Source: Paenibacillus algicola
GTDB taxonomy: Bacteria > Bacillota > Bacilli > Paenibacillales > Paenibacillaceae
DNA: 64,000 nucleotides
Direction of reading: 5' to 3'
NCBI RefSeq assembly: GCF_005577435.1
Contig: NZ_CP040396.1
Location: forward strand, 1,732,501-1,796,500
The translations under genes and the position numbers were made by a program. Every line of letters begins with the position of its first letter. The stretch's first letter is position 1. The notes beneath the pieces are model-generated. The model was not told the origin of the DNA. It did no database searches and worked only from the letters and a program-made list of their open reading frames with translations. Positions 7,128 through 15,633 of this stretch are shown one piece after another.

Positions 7128-8704
7128 TGGTATGCGTGATCGAACAAATACATTACGATAAAATGGAAAACAAATTATATCTGAACACTTTTTCAGCCCT
7201 AAAAGAAAATGGGTATATTGTGGCAGACTCTTTCAATGATCATATATGGATTATGCCGTGCAAGATAAAGGCAAATGATTTTCAACTTGTATTCGATCTC
7301 GACATATATCGTGACCTAAATGAAGCTGTCAAAGCCTTCATCACCTTACGGAGATCATCCGGGGTAAGCGCGCATAAGTGTTATGATGAAGTCCAGTTGC
7401 TTAAAAAAACCATAAGATTATCCAATGGTTTGAAACAAACGAATATGGTGAAAGACAAGTTTGTATCTTTGTCAGAACCACGCGCCTATTCCCTTTCGAA
7501 TGTCTTGAAGAACTTCATCAGCTTTTTTCCCTGCGAACAAGGAGAGGAATTACAAAGGATCTGCGATACCGTTCCTTTCGCAACATATGGGAATAGGGAT
7601 TTGCCGCACTTCCACGATGTACTGGTTTTCAATGATATTGTAAATGATTTTTTTCAGACCAAGCCAATAGAACAGACCCTAAAATTTATGCCCATTATGT
7701 TTTGGTGGCTTATCACGAATATCTTGCCTCAGAGACCAACAGAGCTACTGTTAATGAATATAGACTGCCTTGAACATACAACTGAAGGATCCATGTGGCT
7801 TAAAGTTCCCAGAATCAAAAATGAAAGTGATTCTCCGGATAGAGTTATTCAGTATGATTCAATCCAGATAGACACTAAAACCTACCAATTAATTTCTTTC
7901 TACAAAATGAAGCTAATCGAATTTGGTATTGAGGATGACTACCTTTTTCCCAGAGATTTTTATCAGCTGTTCCGGAAAAGACCAAAACGTCAAGCATTCA
8001 ATCGAATGACACTATACAATTTTGGTGTGTTACTGCAGGAGTTTTATAACGAGGTCGTTGGGGGTATGTATTCAGAGACAAACCTTGAGAAAATTAAGCC
8101 TGGAGATACCAGACACTTCGCAATTATCAATATGTTTCTGCAAGGCTTTAACATGCTTTCCATCGCAAGAATGGCAGGACATGATGTTATTGCCACACAG
8201 GATAATTATTATCCACATGCCGAACATTTTTCTCAATCGTATGTCTATATATTGGCTCAAAAGATGCTGGAACGTAAGGTTTCAGACACTATGCCTGAAG
8301 GATTTATTGGATGGAAACGGGATGCATATGATAGAGGAAAAATTTACAATGACCAGGACACATTGAAAATGTTAAAAGTAGACTACGGTTATTGTAAGGA
8401 AAAGAAAGAAATATTCCCCTCCTCGTGTGTCGAAGACTGTAGGGTGTGCAGCAACTACGTTTTTAAACCGGATATTGATAACTACGAACACGGGATTGAA
8501 TGGCTGCAGGACTATTCCGGTGTCCTTAATCAGCGAATGAATGAAGTACACTTAATATTGAAAGAACAGTGCAATTCGTCACTCCTATCGAACCATCCTG
8601 CTTCTGCCGAAATTTCAAAGACAAATTCAATGAAACTGGTAAAATACATGAATCAGAAAGCAATTATTGATTCGATCTTGATGGAGGAAGACAGGTATGA
8701 CTAA
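7127..8704 (+). CDS. Tyrosine recombinase of a Tn554-like transposon (TnpB type)
   Basis: A 525-residue site-specific recombinase. Catalytic elements visible: Arg203 in QRPTELLLMNID, Arg329 in PGDTRHFAI, His352 in RMAGHDVIATQDNYY and the nucleophile at Tyr361 or 362. A cysteine cluster (CVEDCRVCSNYV, near residue 440) forms a likely metal-binding tail, as in the large recombinases of Tn554-type elements and recombinase trios. The next gene overlaps it by eight bases. The start is doubtful: no ribosome site precedes 7127, and the upstream bases belong to the broken ligase gene, so the N-terminus may be truncated or the true start may be ATG 7163. A partner TnpA-type recombinase is absent upstream. 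Confidence 0.75.
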   Translation: MVCVIEQIHYDKMENKLYLNTFSALKENGYIVADSFNDHIWIMPCKIKANDFQLVFDLDIYRDLNEAVKAFITLRRSSGVSAHKCYDEVQLLKKTIRLSNGLKQTNMVKDKFVSLSEPRAYSLSNVLKNFISFFPCEQGEELQRICDTVPFATYGNRDLPHFHDVLVFNDIVNDFFQTKPIEQTLKFMPIMFWWLITNILPQRPTELLLMNIDCLEHTTEGSMWLKVPRIKNESDSPDRVIQYDSIQIDTKTYQLISFYKMKLIEFGIEDDYLFPRDFYQLFRKRPKRQAFNRMTLYNFGVLLQEFYNEVVGGMYSETNLEKIKPGDTRHFAIINMFLQGFNMLSIARMAGHDVIATQDNYYPHAEHFSQSYVYILAQKMLERKVSDTMPEGFIGWKRDAYDRGKIYNDQDTLKMLKVDYGYCKEKKEIFPSSCVEDCRVCSNYVFKPDIDNYEHGIEWLQDYSGVLNQRMNEVHLILKEQCNSSLLSNHPASAEISKTNSMKLVKYMNQKAIIDSILMEEDRYD

Positions 8705-9380
8705 AGAACAAGAAGGACAGGCTGGAAAAGGCAGACCTTCCAATTATACTGACGAACAACTCAAGGAAATGGCGTTGGACATTAAAAAGAAATATAAAGG
8801 ACGAAAACTAACTTACCTTTTATTGGAGAAGGAAACCGGCATCGGAAGGAATACGTGGAGCAGACGTATTCCTGAAACGATAGAAGAATTAAATAATCCT
8901 GTTCCAAGGTCAATTGGAATATCCGAACGTGATGATGTTTACTTTCCGAATATTGAACAAATTTTTGACCTTTATAAAAATGATAAGAACAAAATAATCA
9001 GCGAGCTTTATTTCATCGAAACGGCATTCTACGAGCTTTATAATACGGTTAAGAATCTGAAAGAGGAACTGAATCGAAGAGTAGATCACAGTGCCGAGCT
9101 AAAAATGAAAAACGATGAAATACGGCTGTTGCAAGCACAGGTGAAACATTATGAACAATTATACAATCAGCAGATGGTTTCAAGTGCCTTTTCTCACCTG
9201 CAGTCACAAAACCAGGTAAAAGACAATCTACTACAGTTTGATAAAAACAACAGGAAACATGCGAGCTTGGAAAATTTAGAAACCCTTTTTGAAACGGAAG
9301 GATCTAATCCCTTCGAAAAAAATACAAGTCTATCTAAAATGGAAACCAGGTTCAGTAATATATTCAAAAAGGACCGTTAG
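8697..9380 (+). CDS. TnpC-like accessory protein of the recombinase module
   Basis: A 227-residue protein overlapping the recombinase by eight bases, with an A-G-G-rich site inside the upstream gene. The N-terminal 65 residues look like a helix-turn-helix (TYLLLEKETGIGRNTWSRRI). A long coiled coil follows (about 100-155: FIETAFYELYNTVKNLKEEL through LKMKNDEIRLLQAQVKHYEQ), and the tail is polar. Tn554-type elements carry a small third protein, TnpC, with an HTH plus coiled coil, that aids insertion orientation or frequency; this one is longer than usual. Assignment is by position and architecture, not by a diagnostic motif. Confidence 0.6.
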   Translation: MTKEQEGQAGKGRPSNYTDEQLKEMALDIKKKYKGRKLTYLLLEKETGIGRNTWSRRIPETIEELNNPVPRSIGISERDDVYFPNIEQIFDLYKNDKNKIISELYFIETAFYELYNTVKNLKEELNRRVDHSAELKMKNDEIRLLQAQVKHYEQLYNQQMVSSAFSHLQSQNQVKDNLLQFDKNNRKHASLENLETLFETEGSNPFEKNTSLSKMETRFSNIFKKDR

Positions 9381-9394
9381 ATCCTCAGATAGTC

Positions 9395-9440
9395 GAGAAA
9401 CCCAGCGTCTTGTGCCAAGACGTCTGGGTTTCTCTTTCTT
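9395..9440 (+). terminator. Terminator of the recombinase module
   Basis: Long imperfect stem (GAGAAACCCAG-CGTCTT / AAGACG-TCTGGGTTTCTC) with a short loop, followed by TTTCTT, 15 bases after the stop at 9380. Confidence 0.85.
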
Positions 9441-9819
9441 GTGGACTTAGAAAAATTAGAGGTGAAAGAGATTACCTGCTTTGCCTTGCTTAGTATAGCT
9501 ACCATCAGGATATACGGTAAACACGGATTCGTACGGGGCACAAATAGTGACAATAACATATTCCATGGGCACAAGATTTGAAGATAATCCCTAGATACAT
9601 ATCGCGTTCTACACCGGATCCCGGTGATAAGAGAACGACTGGCCATATCCCTCTCTTTGCATCTACCTACTAAAAGAGGCACGCCTATTATCGAGCTTCT
9701 GGAGCTTGTCGAGCCTGTTTCAATTTAGCTATCGCATCACTGACCATTTTGTATCCCTCTGAACTGGTGCTGGGAGCCTATTACTCTACATAATAACCGC
9801 TTCCATACCACTTAAAGTA
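9441..9819 (-). other. Gene-poor stretch with a decayed coding fragment
   Basis: No convincing gene. On the minus strand bases 9566-9456 read MEYVIVTICAPYESVFTVYP followed by DGSYTKQGKAGNLFHL and a stop, which looks like the genuine C-terminus of a small protein; upstream of it the frame is closed by a TAG and the reading appears to jump frames. I see no ribosome site for it. The rest shows nothing I can name. Confidence 0.3.
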
Positions 9820-10626
9820 TCACTTACGTTCCGCATATATCATGAGAAGCTCCGAAGAGAATGGATCAGGCTTTGAAGTTAAAAATATTCTTTTAAAATA
9901 TTTGGCTAGCTTTTTCAGTAATACACTGGCCGCAACTTCATCCTCATTCCAACCATAGCAATAAAACATGAAATAATCGGATAGGTTCAATTGTTGCTCA
10001 ATATAATCAATGAACATTATTTCTTTCTGATTCAAAATAATCGATTCTATATCGTCGAGGAAAGGCTCATATTGAAAGACAGCACTCCCCATGATTTCCA
10101 TTTCCCCTACTTTCATTTCGTTTGTAAATGCTACAATAAATGGATTCAACAGAGATTTCTCATATAATTTTTTATATAGATCATAGATTTTTATTTTTGT
10201 ATCTATATCGGATAGCATCGCAGCAATAATCATCATATTTTTTTTGTAAACCACATTCAAGGAATCAAAGACAGTAAGCAAACTAGATAATAACTCATTA
10301 CTTACCTTGCTTCCCTCATTAGGATAACGAAGCTCATAAACTAATTTCTCCTTTTTATGCGCTTCTTTATTCTTAACTCCACTGTAATAGACATAAAATT
10401 GATATAATGATAATTGAATGTTTATGTTTTCAACGATAACATCTGCTATTACCTTTGGGTCGAATACTGATTCCGTGAACTCTATATCACCATCAACAAT
10501 TGTTCGGGTTACTATTTTATTGTCTCTGACAGAATGCACTTCCTGTTTAATCGTATCTTGATGCAAAGAAGCAACATCATATTGATCGTTAGATGCCTGC
10601 CTATCGATTTTAGAAAGAATCTTCAT
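9820..10626 (-). CDS. Hypothetical 268-residue protein
   Basis: An intact minus-strand gene with ATG at 10626 behind AAGGGAG. It is acidic, without signal peptide or membrane segment, and mostly helical (for example VSNELLSSLLTVFDSLNVVY, IKIYDLYKKLYEKSL). It contains a basic patch near residue 90 (KNKEAHKKEKL) and ends in a positively charged segment. I recognise no family. It lies beside a Tn554-like module and several broken genes, so it is probably cargo of a mobile element. Full length and a good ribosome site argue for function; the absence of any motif prevents a specific guess. Confidence 0.6.
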   Translation of the reverse strand: MKILSKIDRQASNDQYDVASLHQDTIKQEVHSVRDNKIVTRTIVDGDIEFTESVFDPKVIADVIVENINIQLSLYQFYVYYSGVKNKEAHKKEKLVYELRYPNEGSKVSNELLSSLLTVFDSLNVVYKKNMMIIAAMLSDIDTKIKIYDLYKKLYEKSLLNPFIVAFTNEMKVGEMEIMGSAVFQYEPFLDDIESIILNQKEIMFIDYIEQQLNLSDYFMFYCYGWNEDEVAASVLLKKLAKYFKRIFLTSKPDPFSSELLMIYAERK

Positions 10627-10681
10627 TTTAATAAAACTCCCTTAAATAGGATTTATCAAACCAGGTCAACGAATGGCCGAA

Positions 10682-10716
10682 TAAAAATGGGCGTGCAGTC
10701 TTGTGCGCTGCACGCC
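10682..10716 (-). terminator. Terminator for the frameshifted secreted-protein gene
   Basis: Stem GGCGTGCAG / CTGCACGCC (10690-10698 with 10708-10716); read on the minus strand it is followed by ATTTTTAT. It lies 60 bases beyond the stop at 10776. Confidence 0.75.
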
Positions 10717-10775
10717 AATAATACACTTTTGTTCACGCGTCATGATCTCATTACTTTAAGTAGTAACAAAATGGG

Positions 10776-11350
10776 TTATAAGTACCTTTCGTTATCGAAG
10801 AAAATATCTGCGTCAGACCATCCACCTAATAAAGAAACAGTCGCATAACCCTCCCACAATACCAGATCAGTATCAAAATCTATACGTATATCTGATTCTT
10901 CTGTAACATACACCACCTTATTTGGTGGGAAAGGAACGTAATTAATATCTTCTCGTACGCCTTCAACATTTGTCGCAAAAGCTGCATAGCCCCTGACCCT
11001 GTTGATTAAGGTAGCTATGTCACCACCTTCAACCCATACTTCTAAGTGTACGGAAACATGGCCGGTTGCACCATTAACTTTGTAAAACCCGTATGTTGAC
11101 TTGCTCCAGGTGTCGTACTTGGTCTAGTAACCTCAACTTCGATTACCTCAGCAGTTTCATTGAGCTTCTCGATTACTCGATTGGCTTCTTCTTCACTTAG
11201 CTCTGAAATTGGGGTGGTAGATCGCCCTTCTGTGATTGCTGTCTGTAAGTGTTTTTCCTCAGGTGAAACATCGGCTGAAACGACTCCCATAGCCGAAAAA
11301 ACTAGAGCAAATGCCAACAAGAACGAAAGTAATCTTTTCGCATTAAACAT
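10776..11350 (-). pseudogene. Small secreted protein gene with a frameshift
   Basis: The ATG at 11350 follows GAGAGGA and opens a clear signal peptide (KRLLSFLLAFALVFSAMGVV with a likely SADV cleavage site), then SPEEKHLQTAITEGRSTTPI and SELSEEEANRVIEKLNE. After the segment EVIEVEVT (about 11130) this frame soon stops, at 11042. The -1 frame continues as a well-formed domain: YDTWSKSTYGFYKVNGATGH, VSVHLEVWVEGGDIATLINR, VRGYAAFATNVEGVREDINY, and ends DIFFDNERYL at 10776. One indel near 11130 therefore separates the two halves. The C-terminal domain is beta-rich and not recognised. A dedicated terminator follows. Confidence 0.65.
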
Positions 11351-11644
11351 CAAGATACATCCTCTCATTTCATAATTTTTCGTGAAAATTTGGTCTGCGA
11401 AAGTCTCACCTTCCCTAGTTAATTGTGTTCTCCTTCTTTAAGGATGGATATTCATATTAATAAACAATTCCAAACACAAAAGGTTACGTTTTTTTAAAAA
11501 ACTATTTTTTAATAAACTAGGCAGCCCATCTGCAGACCCAAGCCAGACTAGTCGCCCTGCCTGTCCTACTTGGAGCCGTTGCTACTACCGTTCGTTCGCT
11601 GCAATAGAGCTCCTTATCGGTTTTTTAAAACCACTTGGAATTTA
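11351..11644. other. AT-rich spacer between the secreted-protein gene and the IS remnant
   Basis: No gene supported. Bases 11396-11520 are very AT-rich and should hold the promoter of the minus-strand secreted-protein gene. Around 11520-11605 a GC-richer island reads, in one plus frame, like the end of a membrane protein (LVALPVLLGAVATTVRSLQ then stop), perhaps a captured fragment. Confidence 0.3.
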
Positions 11645-11663
11645 TTTAATTGAGCATTTTGCA
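11645..11663 (+). repeat. Left terminal inverted repeat of the IS1182-like element
   Basis: Exact inverse of 12981-12999, 19 bp. Confidence 0.85.
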
Positions 11664-11784
11664 TTAATCTGAGCCCTTGATAAACAAGGAGTTTCAAACA
11701 TAAAAAAAGGACTTCACCCCAACTTGGAGAAGTTTTCAAGTGACCAAACCAGAAAACGAGCCAAGGAAGTGAAGTCACTTGTAA

Positions 11785-12870
11785 TTGTATATTCTCCAAG
11801 AAAGTCTATTTTCCTTTGAAGATCTGTTAAAAATGCATTCAAAAGATCGATTGCCTATATTTTTTAGAACTTTGGATCTTCGTCCGTACGCTAAAGAGCT
11901 GATAAGTCGTTCACCCCGAGGGGCTAATGGGCATTGTAGAGAAGGCATTTTGCGTGCACTTCTCGCTGCTCCTCTCGAGCACATTCAGACATTTACCGAT
12001 TTGCATCATCGATTGGATACCGATCTTCGATTTCGTTGTCGATGTGGACTTCCGCTTGATCGCGAAGCTCAGTCTATCGCTACATTAAGCCGAGTTTTTG
12101 CCGAACTGACGAAGAAGATCTGGCTAAGCAGCTGTCTGAAGACTTGGTCAAACGTTGTAGGCAAGACGGCATCATCGACGGAAGTCACGTTGCGATCGAT
12201 AGCGCCGCTATCCATGCTTACGAAAAAAACAGCCTAAGAAGAAAAGCGAGCTTCCATTAGCTCTCGAAGTCACGCCCGCACATGTGAACGACGGGGAAAT
12301 GGCTCCCGGTCTGATCGAGAAATTCGCTGTCGATAAACGCACGAAATTCTTCATCCTTGATGCGTGGTACGACCAAATGAAGGTCTATGAAGCCGCCCGA
12401 AACGTGATGGCGCAAGCCATTATTCCTCTCAATCCCCGAGGCGAGAAAGAGCCTCCTGTCGGGATGACAACCAACGGAACACCTCGGTGTTCGATGGGAT
12501 TTGCGATGACGTATTGGGGCGCCGATGGCGATTATTTGAAGTTCCGATGCCCTCACGCCACCGGCAAGGTGGATTGTCCCCTGGGTATGACCGCCTGCTC
12601 ATCTTCTAACTACGGCATGGTAGTTAAAGTAGATGCAAAGGATGACCTCCGGTGATATTGCAGCCCGCATCGGGATACAAAGCGCTGGAAGGAACGAACG
12701 CACCAGCGTAGAGCGATGTAACTCCAGAATGAAAACCTATCTTACGTACGGCAGACGAGATGCATGTCTGGAGGATTCAGAAAGTGACGACTCACCAGTA
12801 TCTAAACGCGATTGTACTGCTTGTCTCTGCACTTTCTGCAGCTTGTAAAAAGAACCAAACAGCAGCTTAA
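11785..12870 (+). pseudogene. IS1182-like DDE transposase, frameshifted and internally deleted
   Basis: Pieces of one transposase occur in order in different frames: LQESLFSFEDLLKMHSKDRL, RFRCRCGLPLDREAQSIATL (first frame to about 12114); DLAKQLSEDLVKRCRQDGII with DGSHVAIDSAAIHAYEK (second frame to about 12222); SELPLALEVTPAHVNDGEMA with the FILDAWYDQMKVYEAA segment (third); NPRGEKEPPVGMTTNGTPRC, YWGADGDYLKFRCPHATGKV; then SVERCNSRMKTYLT and VTTHQYLNAIVLLVSALSAA to a stop at 12868. Between AYEKK(QP) and SELPLALEV about 35 residues usual in the family (the WGAKFD...AVDT part) are missing, consistent with deletion across a short repeat. Not functional. Confidence 0.8.
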
Positions 12871-12980
12871 AAATGAGCAAAGTCAAAAATTCTGCAGGTC
12901 TGCCCTTTTTTAGAATCGGAGTGCTCTAACAAAGTTGAGCGCTATTAGATCATACTGTCTTGAGGTCAAAAAAGGAATTA

Positions 12981-12999
12981 TGCAAAATGCTCAATTAAA
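12981..12999 (-). repeat. Right terminal inverted repeat of the IS1182-like element
   Basis: TGCAAAATGCTCAATTAAA, exact inverse of 11645-11663. Confidence 0.85.
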
Positions 13000-13597
13000 A
13001 TAAGCGCTTCATATCGATTCACTAGACTTATTTCACTATTGCTCCATGAGCAAGTGCCTTTTTGCCGTACAAGGCCTTCACTATTGTCTCTATCTTAGTT
13101 CTGCTATCATAATAGTCACCATTTATGAAACCTGAAGCTTCAGAAATTTGATTGGAGATTGATTGGGTTATAAAAGCATTTTTCTGTTGTAGAAGTAAGG
13201 ATTCAAGGCTACTCAATTCGGATATTTTGTACAGTATGATATTTATGTGCAAATTTAAGTTTAGCTAATTATACATGGTACAAAAGGATTGGGATTGTTT
13301 TTTTAATAATGTACACGTTGATTTATAGAGATACTTTAAGTTCGAATATATAGCGCGAGTCCGAGAACGGTGATTGCGCGGTTGCGAGTAACATCGGATC
13401 AATAAACATATAAAAACCTCTATGTAATTATAATGTACAAGGTTATACTGATCAGGTGGTAAGTTATGACATCTCATTCGGATTGTAGAATACGTTCCTT
13501 GTAGAGGAAAAAACATAGTTACTCAGTTTATTATCTGGTATATTATAGGTAATTGGATGCACAGATTACATATACTGTTAATGTCAGGAGTATCAAA
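13000..13597. other. AT-rich stretch with one doubtful small minus-strand frame
   Basis: Little is supported here. On the minus strand 13252-13028 could encode 74 residues (LESLLLQQKNAFITQSISNQ, SGFINGDYYDSRTKIETIVK), amphipathic and plausible as the tail of a lost gene, but without ribosome site. The rest (13260-13590) is AT-rich; the last 50 bases hold the GTCAGGAGTATC ribosome site of the next gene. Confidence 0.3.
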
Positions 13598-15193
13598 ATG
13601 CCTATTTTTTTATGTAAAGACAGCATAAGATTACTAGAAGCTAGTGTAAGTAGCCTAAATCTAGCCTTAATTGGCTTGTCCTTACCGTTGAGAAGCGGCA
13701 TTAGAGAAACAAATGCATTGTATGCGTCTGAAGTAGGATTAATAGGCGCAGCTGCTGAGCAGGCAATAAATGCCTGTATGACGCAGAATTACGGTTTTAA
13801 AGGACTGTTAACTAGTGATGGTAAATTTAAGTCAGCCTCTCAGATATTCGATGAGTTTATCACGTTGCTAAAAAAAGAAAATGCGAAAAATAGTTTTTTA
13901 GTCAAGGGTGTCCTTGATCCAGAAAAGCATTTGAAGGAGTTAATAGATAAGACCTCAAAATTTCGAATTCTTGCGAAATCCCGAGCAGGAGGATTTCATG
14001 CAGGATTTGGCCCTTCAAGGGAAGTTGTAGTAATACTTGCTAATGATGTTTCAGAATTTTTATTCCTTTTATCAAAGTCTTCTAGAATCAAACCTTACCT
14101 GAGTTTTATTCCGAAACCACACGATATTACCAAAGATAGAGCTACGTTAATTGAGGAGTTGGCTAATCAAGTAAATGCTTCGAATGTACCCCAAGAAAAG
14201 AGCGTCCTTATCAGCTCAGCGTTCCTTATTCTACCGGAATTAAATGATGTAAAACCAGAGTGGATTGATGCATTTGAAAGAGTAAGCGTAACGCCCACAG
14301 CAAGTGATATAGTGCTTCTTTTGGATGCGCTAAACAGAGCAGTTCCAACAACATTACTTCGAGCTGCAGGCAGTGGTGAAGCATTTCCAGTTAGGATAGA
14401 TCAGCAAAATCCCGCCGCATTGTCGGTATCCCCACAGTTTTTGCGAAGAGAATTCAACCAAATTAATGACCAATGGTTTGCAGATGTGGGAATTGCTAAT
14501 GGTAGGTTAAAGAATAAGGTAGTTGATCTTCCACATCCAGACTTTATTTTAGACATCTTTGGGGTGGGTCTGGATAAATTAAATATTGGAGAAAATAAGT
14601 TAGGGATACCTGCCCAACAGACTTGGCCGTTTATTTCTGCAAGTCTTGGTGTTCAAGGGACGTCATTGCCTTATTGGTTTTTGGTAAAGAAAACAGAGGA
14701 CTTAAAAGAGCTAATAGCTTATCTGAAAAGAGTTGAGAAGTTTAGCAATGGTTACTTCAGGAAAAAGATTGTTGAACTTTATGAGGGAGTAGTATCAATT
14801 AACAATAATGAACCACTCATGGAGGGATCAGTGTTATTAGATGATATGTTAGCACTAGCGGAGAAGATTGACGATAGACAATCGAGATTACACGAATTCT
14901 TTGAACAAAACAAAGGAAGAGATAGCGCAGAAACTAATACTATTATTGAACAGACTGTCAATGAGGAGATCGATATCAGTACCGCAATTACAGCTATAAT
15001 GAACGTGGGAGAAATAGAACCTTCTAGGAGAATATATTGGATTCGGACACTTGCGGAGTGTTGTCGTGAAATAGGTGACATTCCTGGGTTACTATATGCT
15101 TTGAAAAATGAGCAAAACTCATCAATTAAGACCGCTGTTAGAAAAGGTCTCAGATTAATTGATTTCATTTACCATGGTCCTGATTTCATTTAA
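13598..15193 (+). CDS. Large uncharacterised protein with a possible HEPN-type N-terminal domain
   Basis: A 531-residue intact protein; the ATG at 13598 is chosen because CAGGAG lies 8-9 bases before it, although the frame is open from 13553. The first 170 residues are nearly all helix (SIRLLEASVSSLNLALIGLS, EVGLIGAAAEQAINACMTQN, ASQIFDEFITLLKKE) and contain SRAGGFHAGFG, which matches the R-x4-6-H pattern of HEPN ribonuclease domains, followed by the expected long helix (REVVVILANDVSEFLFLLSK). The middle (170-400) has no known motif; the C-terminal 130 residues are helical and acidic. It has no signal or membrane segment. It sits alone between two IS remnants. A role in abortive-infection defence is my inference from the HEPN-like motif and the setting. 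Confidence 0.45.
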   Translation: MPIFLCKDSIRLLEASVSSLNLALIGLSLPLRSGIRETNALYASEVGLIGAAAEQAINACMTQNYGFKGLLTSDGKFKSASQIFDEFITLLKKENAKNSFLVKGVLDPEKHLKELIDKTSKFRILAKSRAGGFHAGFGPSREVVVILANDVSEFLFLLSKSSRIKPYLSFIPKPHDITKDRATLIEELANQVNASNVPQEKSVLISSAFLILPELNDVKPEWIDAFERVSVTPTASDIVLLLDALNRAVPTTLLRAAGSGEAFPVRIDQQNPAALSVSPQFLRREFNQINDQWFADVGIANGRLKNKVVDLPHPDFILDIFGVGLDKLNIGENKLGIPAQQTWPFISASLGVQGTSLPYWFLVKKTEDLKELIAYLKRVEKFSNGYFRKKIVELYEGVVSINNNEPLMEGSVLLDDMLALAEKIDDRQSRLHEFFEQNKGRDSAETNTIIEQTVNEEIDISTAITAIMNVGEIEPSRRIYWIRTLAECCREIGDIPGLLYALKNEQNSSIKTAVRKGLRLIDFIYHGPDFI

Positions 15194-15365
15194 AATCTGT
15201 AAATTAAAATGGGTTCAAAACCGAAATCAGTGCTTGACGAGATAAACTACATATAAAAGCTTTACTACTGAGCGACAGTCAATGCTGTCCATGCTGTGGA
15301 TTCGATCAAGAGGTCATCCGAAAGGGATGTATTGCACACGTTGCGAAGCTTAGTTTGTTTGGACG
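15194..15365 (+). other. Short zinc-ribbon-like coding fragment
   Basis: Plus-strand bases about 15257-15360 read SDSQCCPCCGFDQEVIRKGC and on to VAKLSLFG, with a CCPCC cluster typical of small zinc-binding domains, but with a stop just upstream and no start. Probably a gene remnant cut by the adjacent IS end. Confidence 0.25.
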
Positions 15366-15441
15366 GAGTCTGTAAAATAGATTATGTAATCTCCCAAAAC
15401 TATCACTATGAAACATAGTAGAAAGATTAGGAGAACACATG
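15366..15441 (+). mobile_element. Orphan left end of an IS256-family element
   Basis: Seventy-six bases aligning without gaps to 4172-4247 (terminal repeat, leader and the transposase ATG) with about 69 identities. Homology stops at the ATG, and neither the transposase nor a right end follows. It is the relic of an older, diverged relative of the intact element. Confidence 0.8.
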
Positions 15442-15607
15442 CTTGAGAACTATCAACAAGCGTATGAAATCGTTCTGATTGAAACCGAATTACAGCTAAT
15501 CAACTGCATTAATTCAGGATTGGTTTTTCATCAGCCTTTTTGCCGTTGGGAACGGATTTTTGCGATAGTAGTGTTTGCCCGATCCGGAATGAAAGATATC
15601 TCTGAGA

Positions 15608-15633
15608 TAAAAAACCCGCCATTGAGGCGGGTT
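15608..15633 (-). terminator. Terminator of the small minus-strand cassette
   Basis: Stem AACCCGCC / GGCGGGTT with a five-base loop; on the minus strand it is followed by a T-run (TTTTTTATC). It overlaps the stop codon of the excisionase-like gene. Confidence 0.85.

Larger units (their letters stand above)
11645..12999 (+). mobile_element. Dead IS1182-like insertion sequence
   Basis: Ends are a perfect 19-bp inverted repeat (11645-11663 TTTAATTGAGCATTTTGCA, and 12981-12999). TTAA occurs at both outer edges, which fits either a TTAA target duplication or repeats that include it. The single transposase gene inside has several frameshifts and an internal deletion, so the element cannot move by itself. 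Confidence 0.8.

Noticed and set aside
11703..11780. Inverted GACTTCAC/GTGAAGTC motif near the IS left end as a regulatory hairpin
   Set aside because: It lies inside the dead IS leader and is probably part of its subterminal structure; no independent function can be supported.
13265..13516. Minus-strand frame of 83 codons
   Set aside because: No ribosome site, odd composition rich in Tyr, Cys and Arg; looks random.
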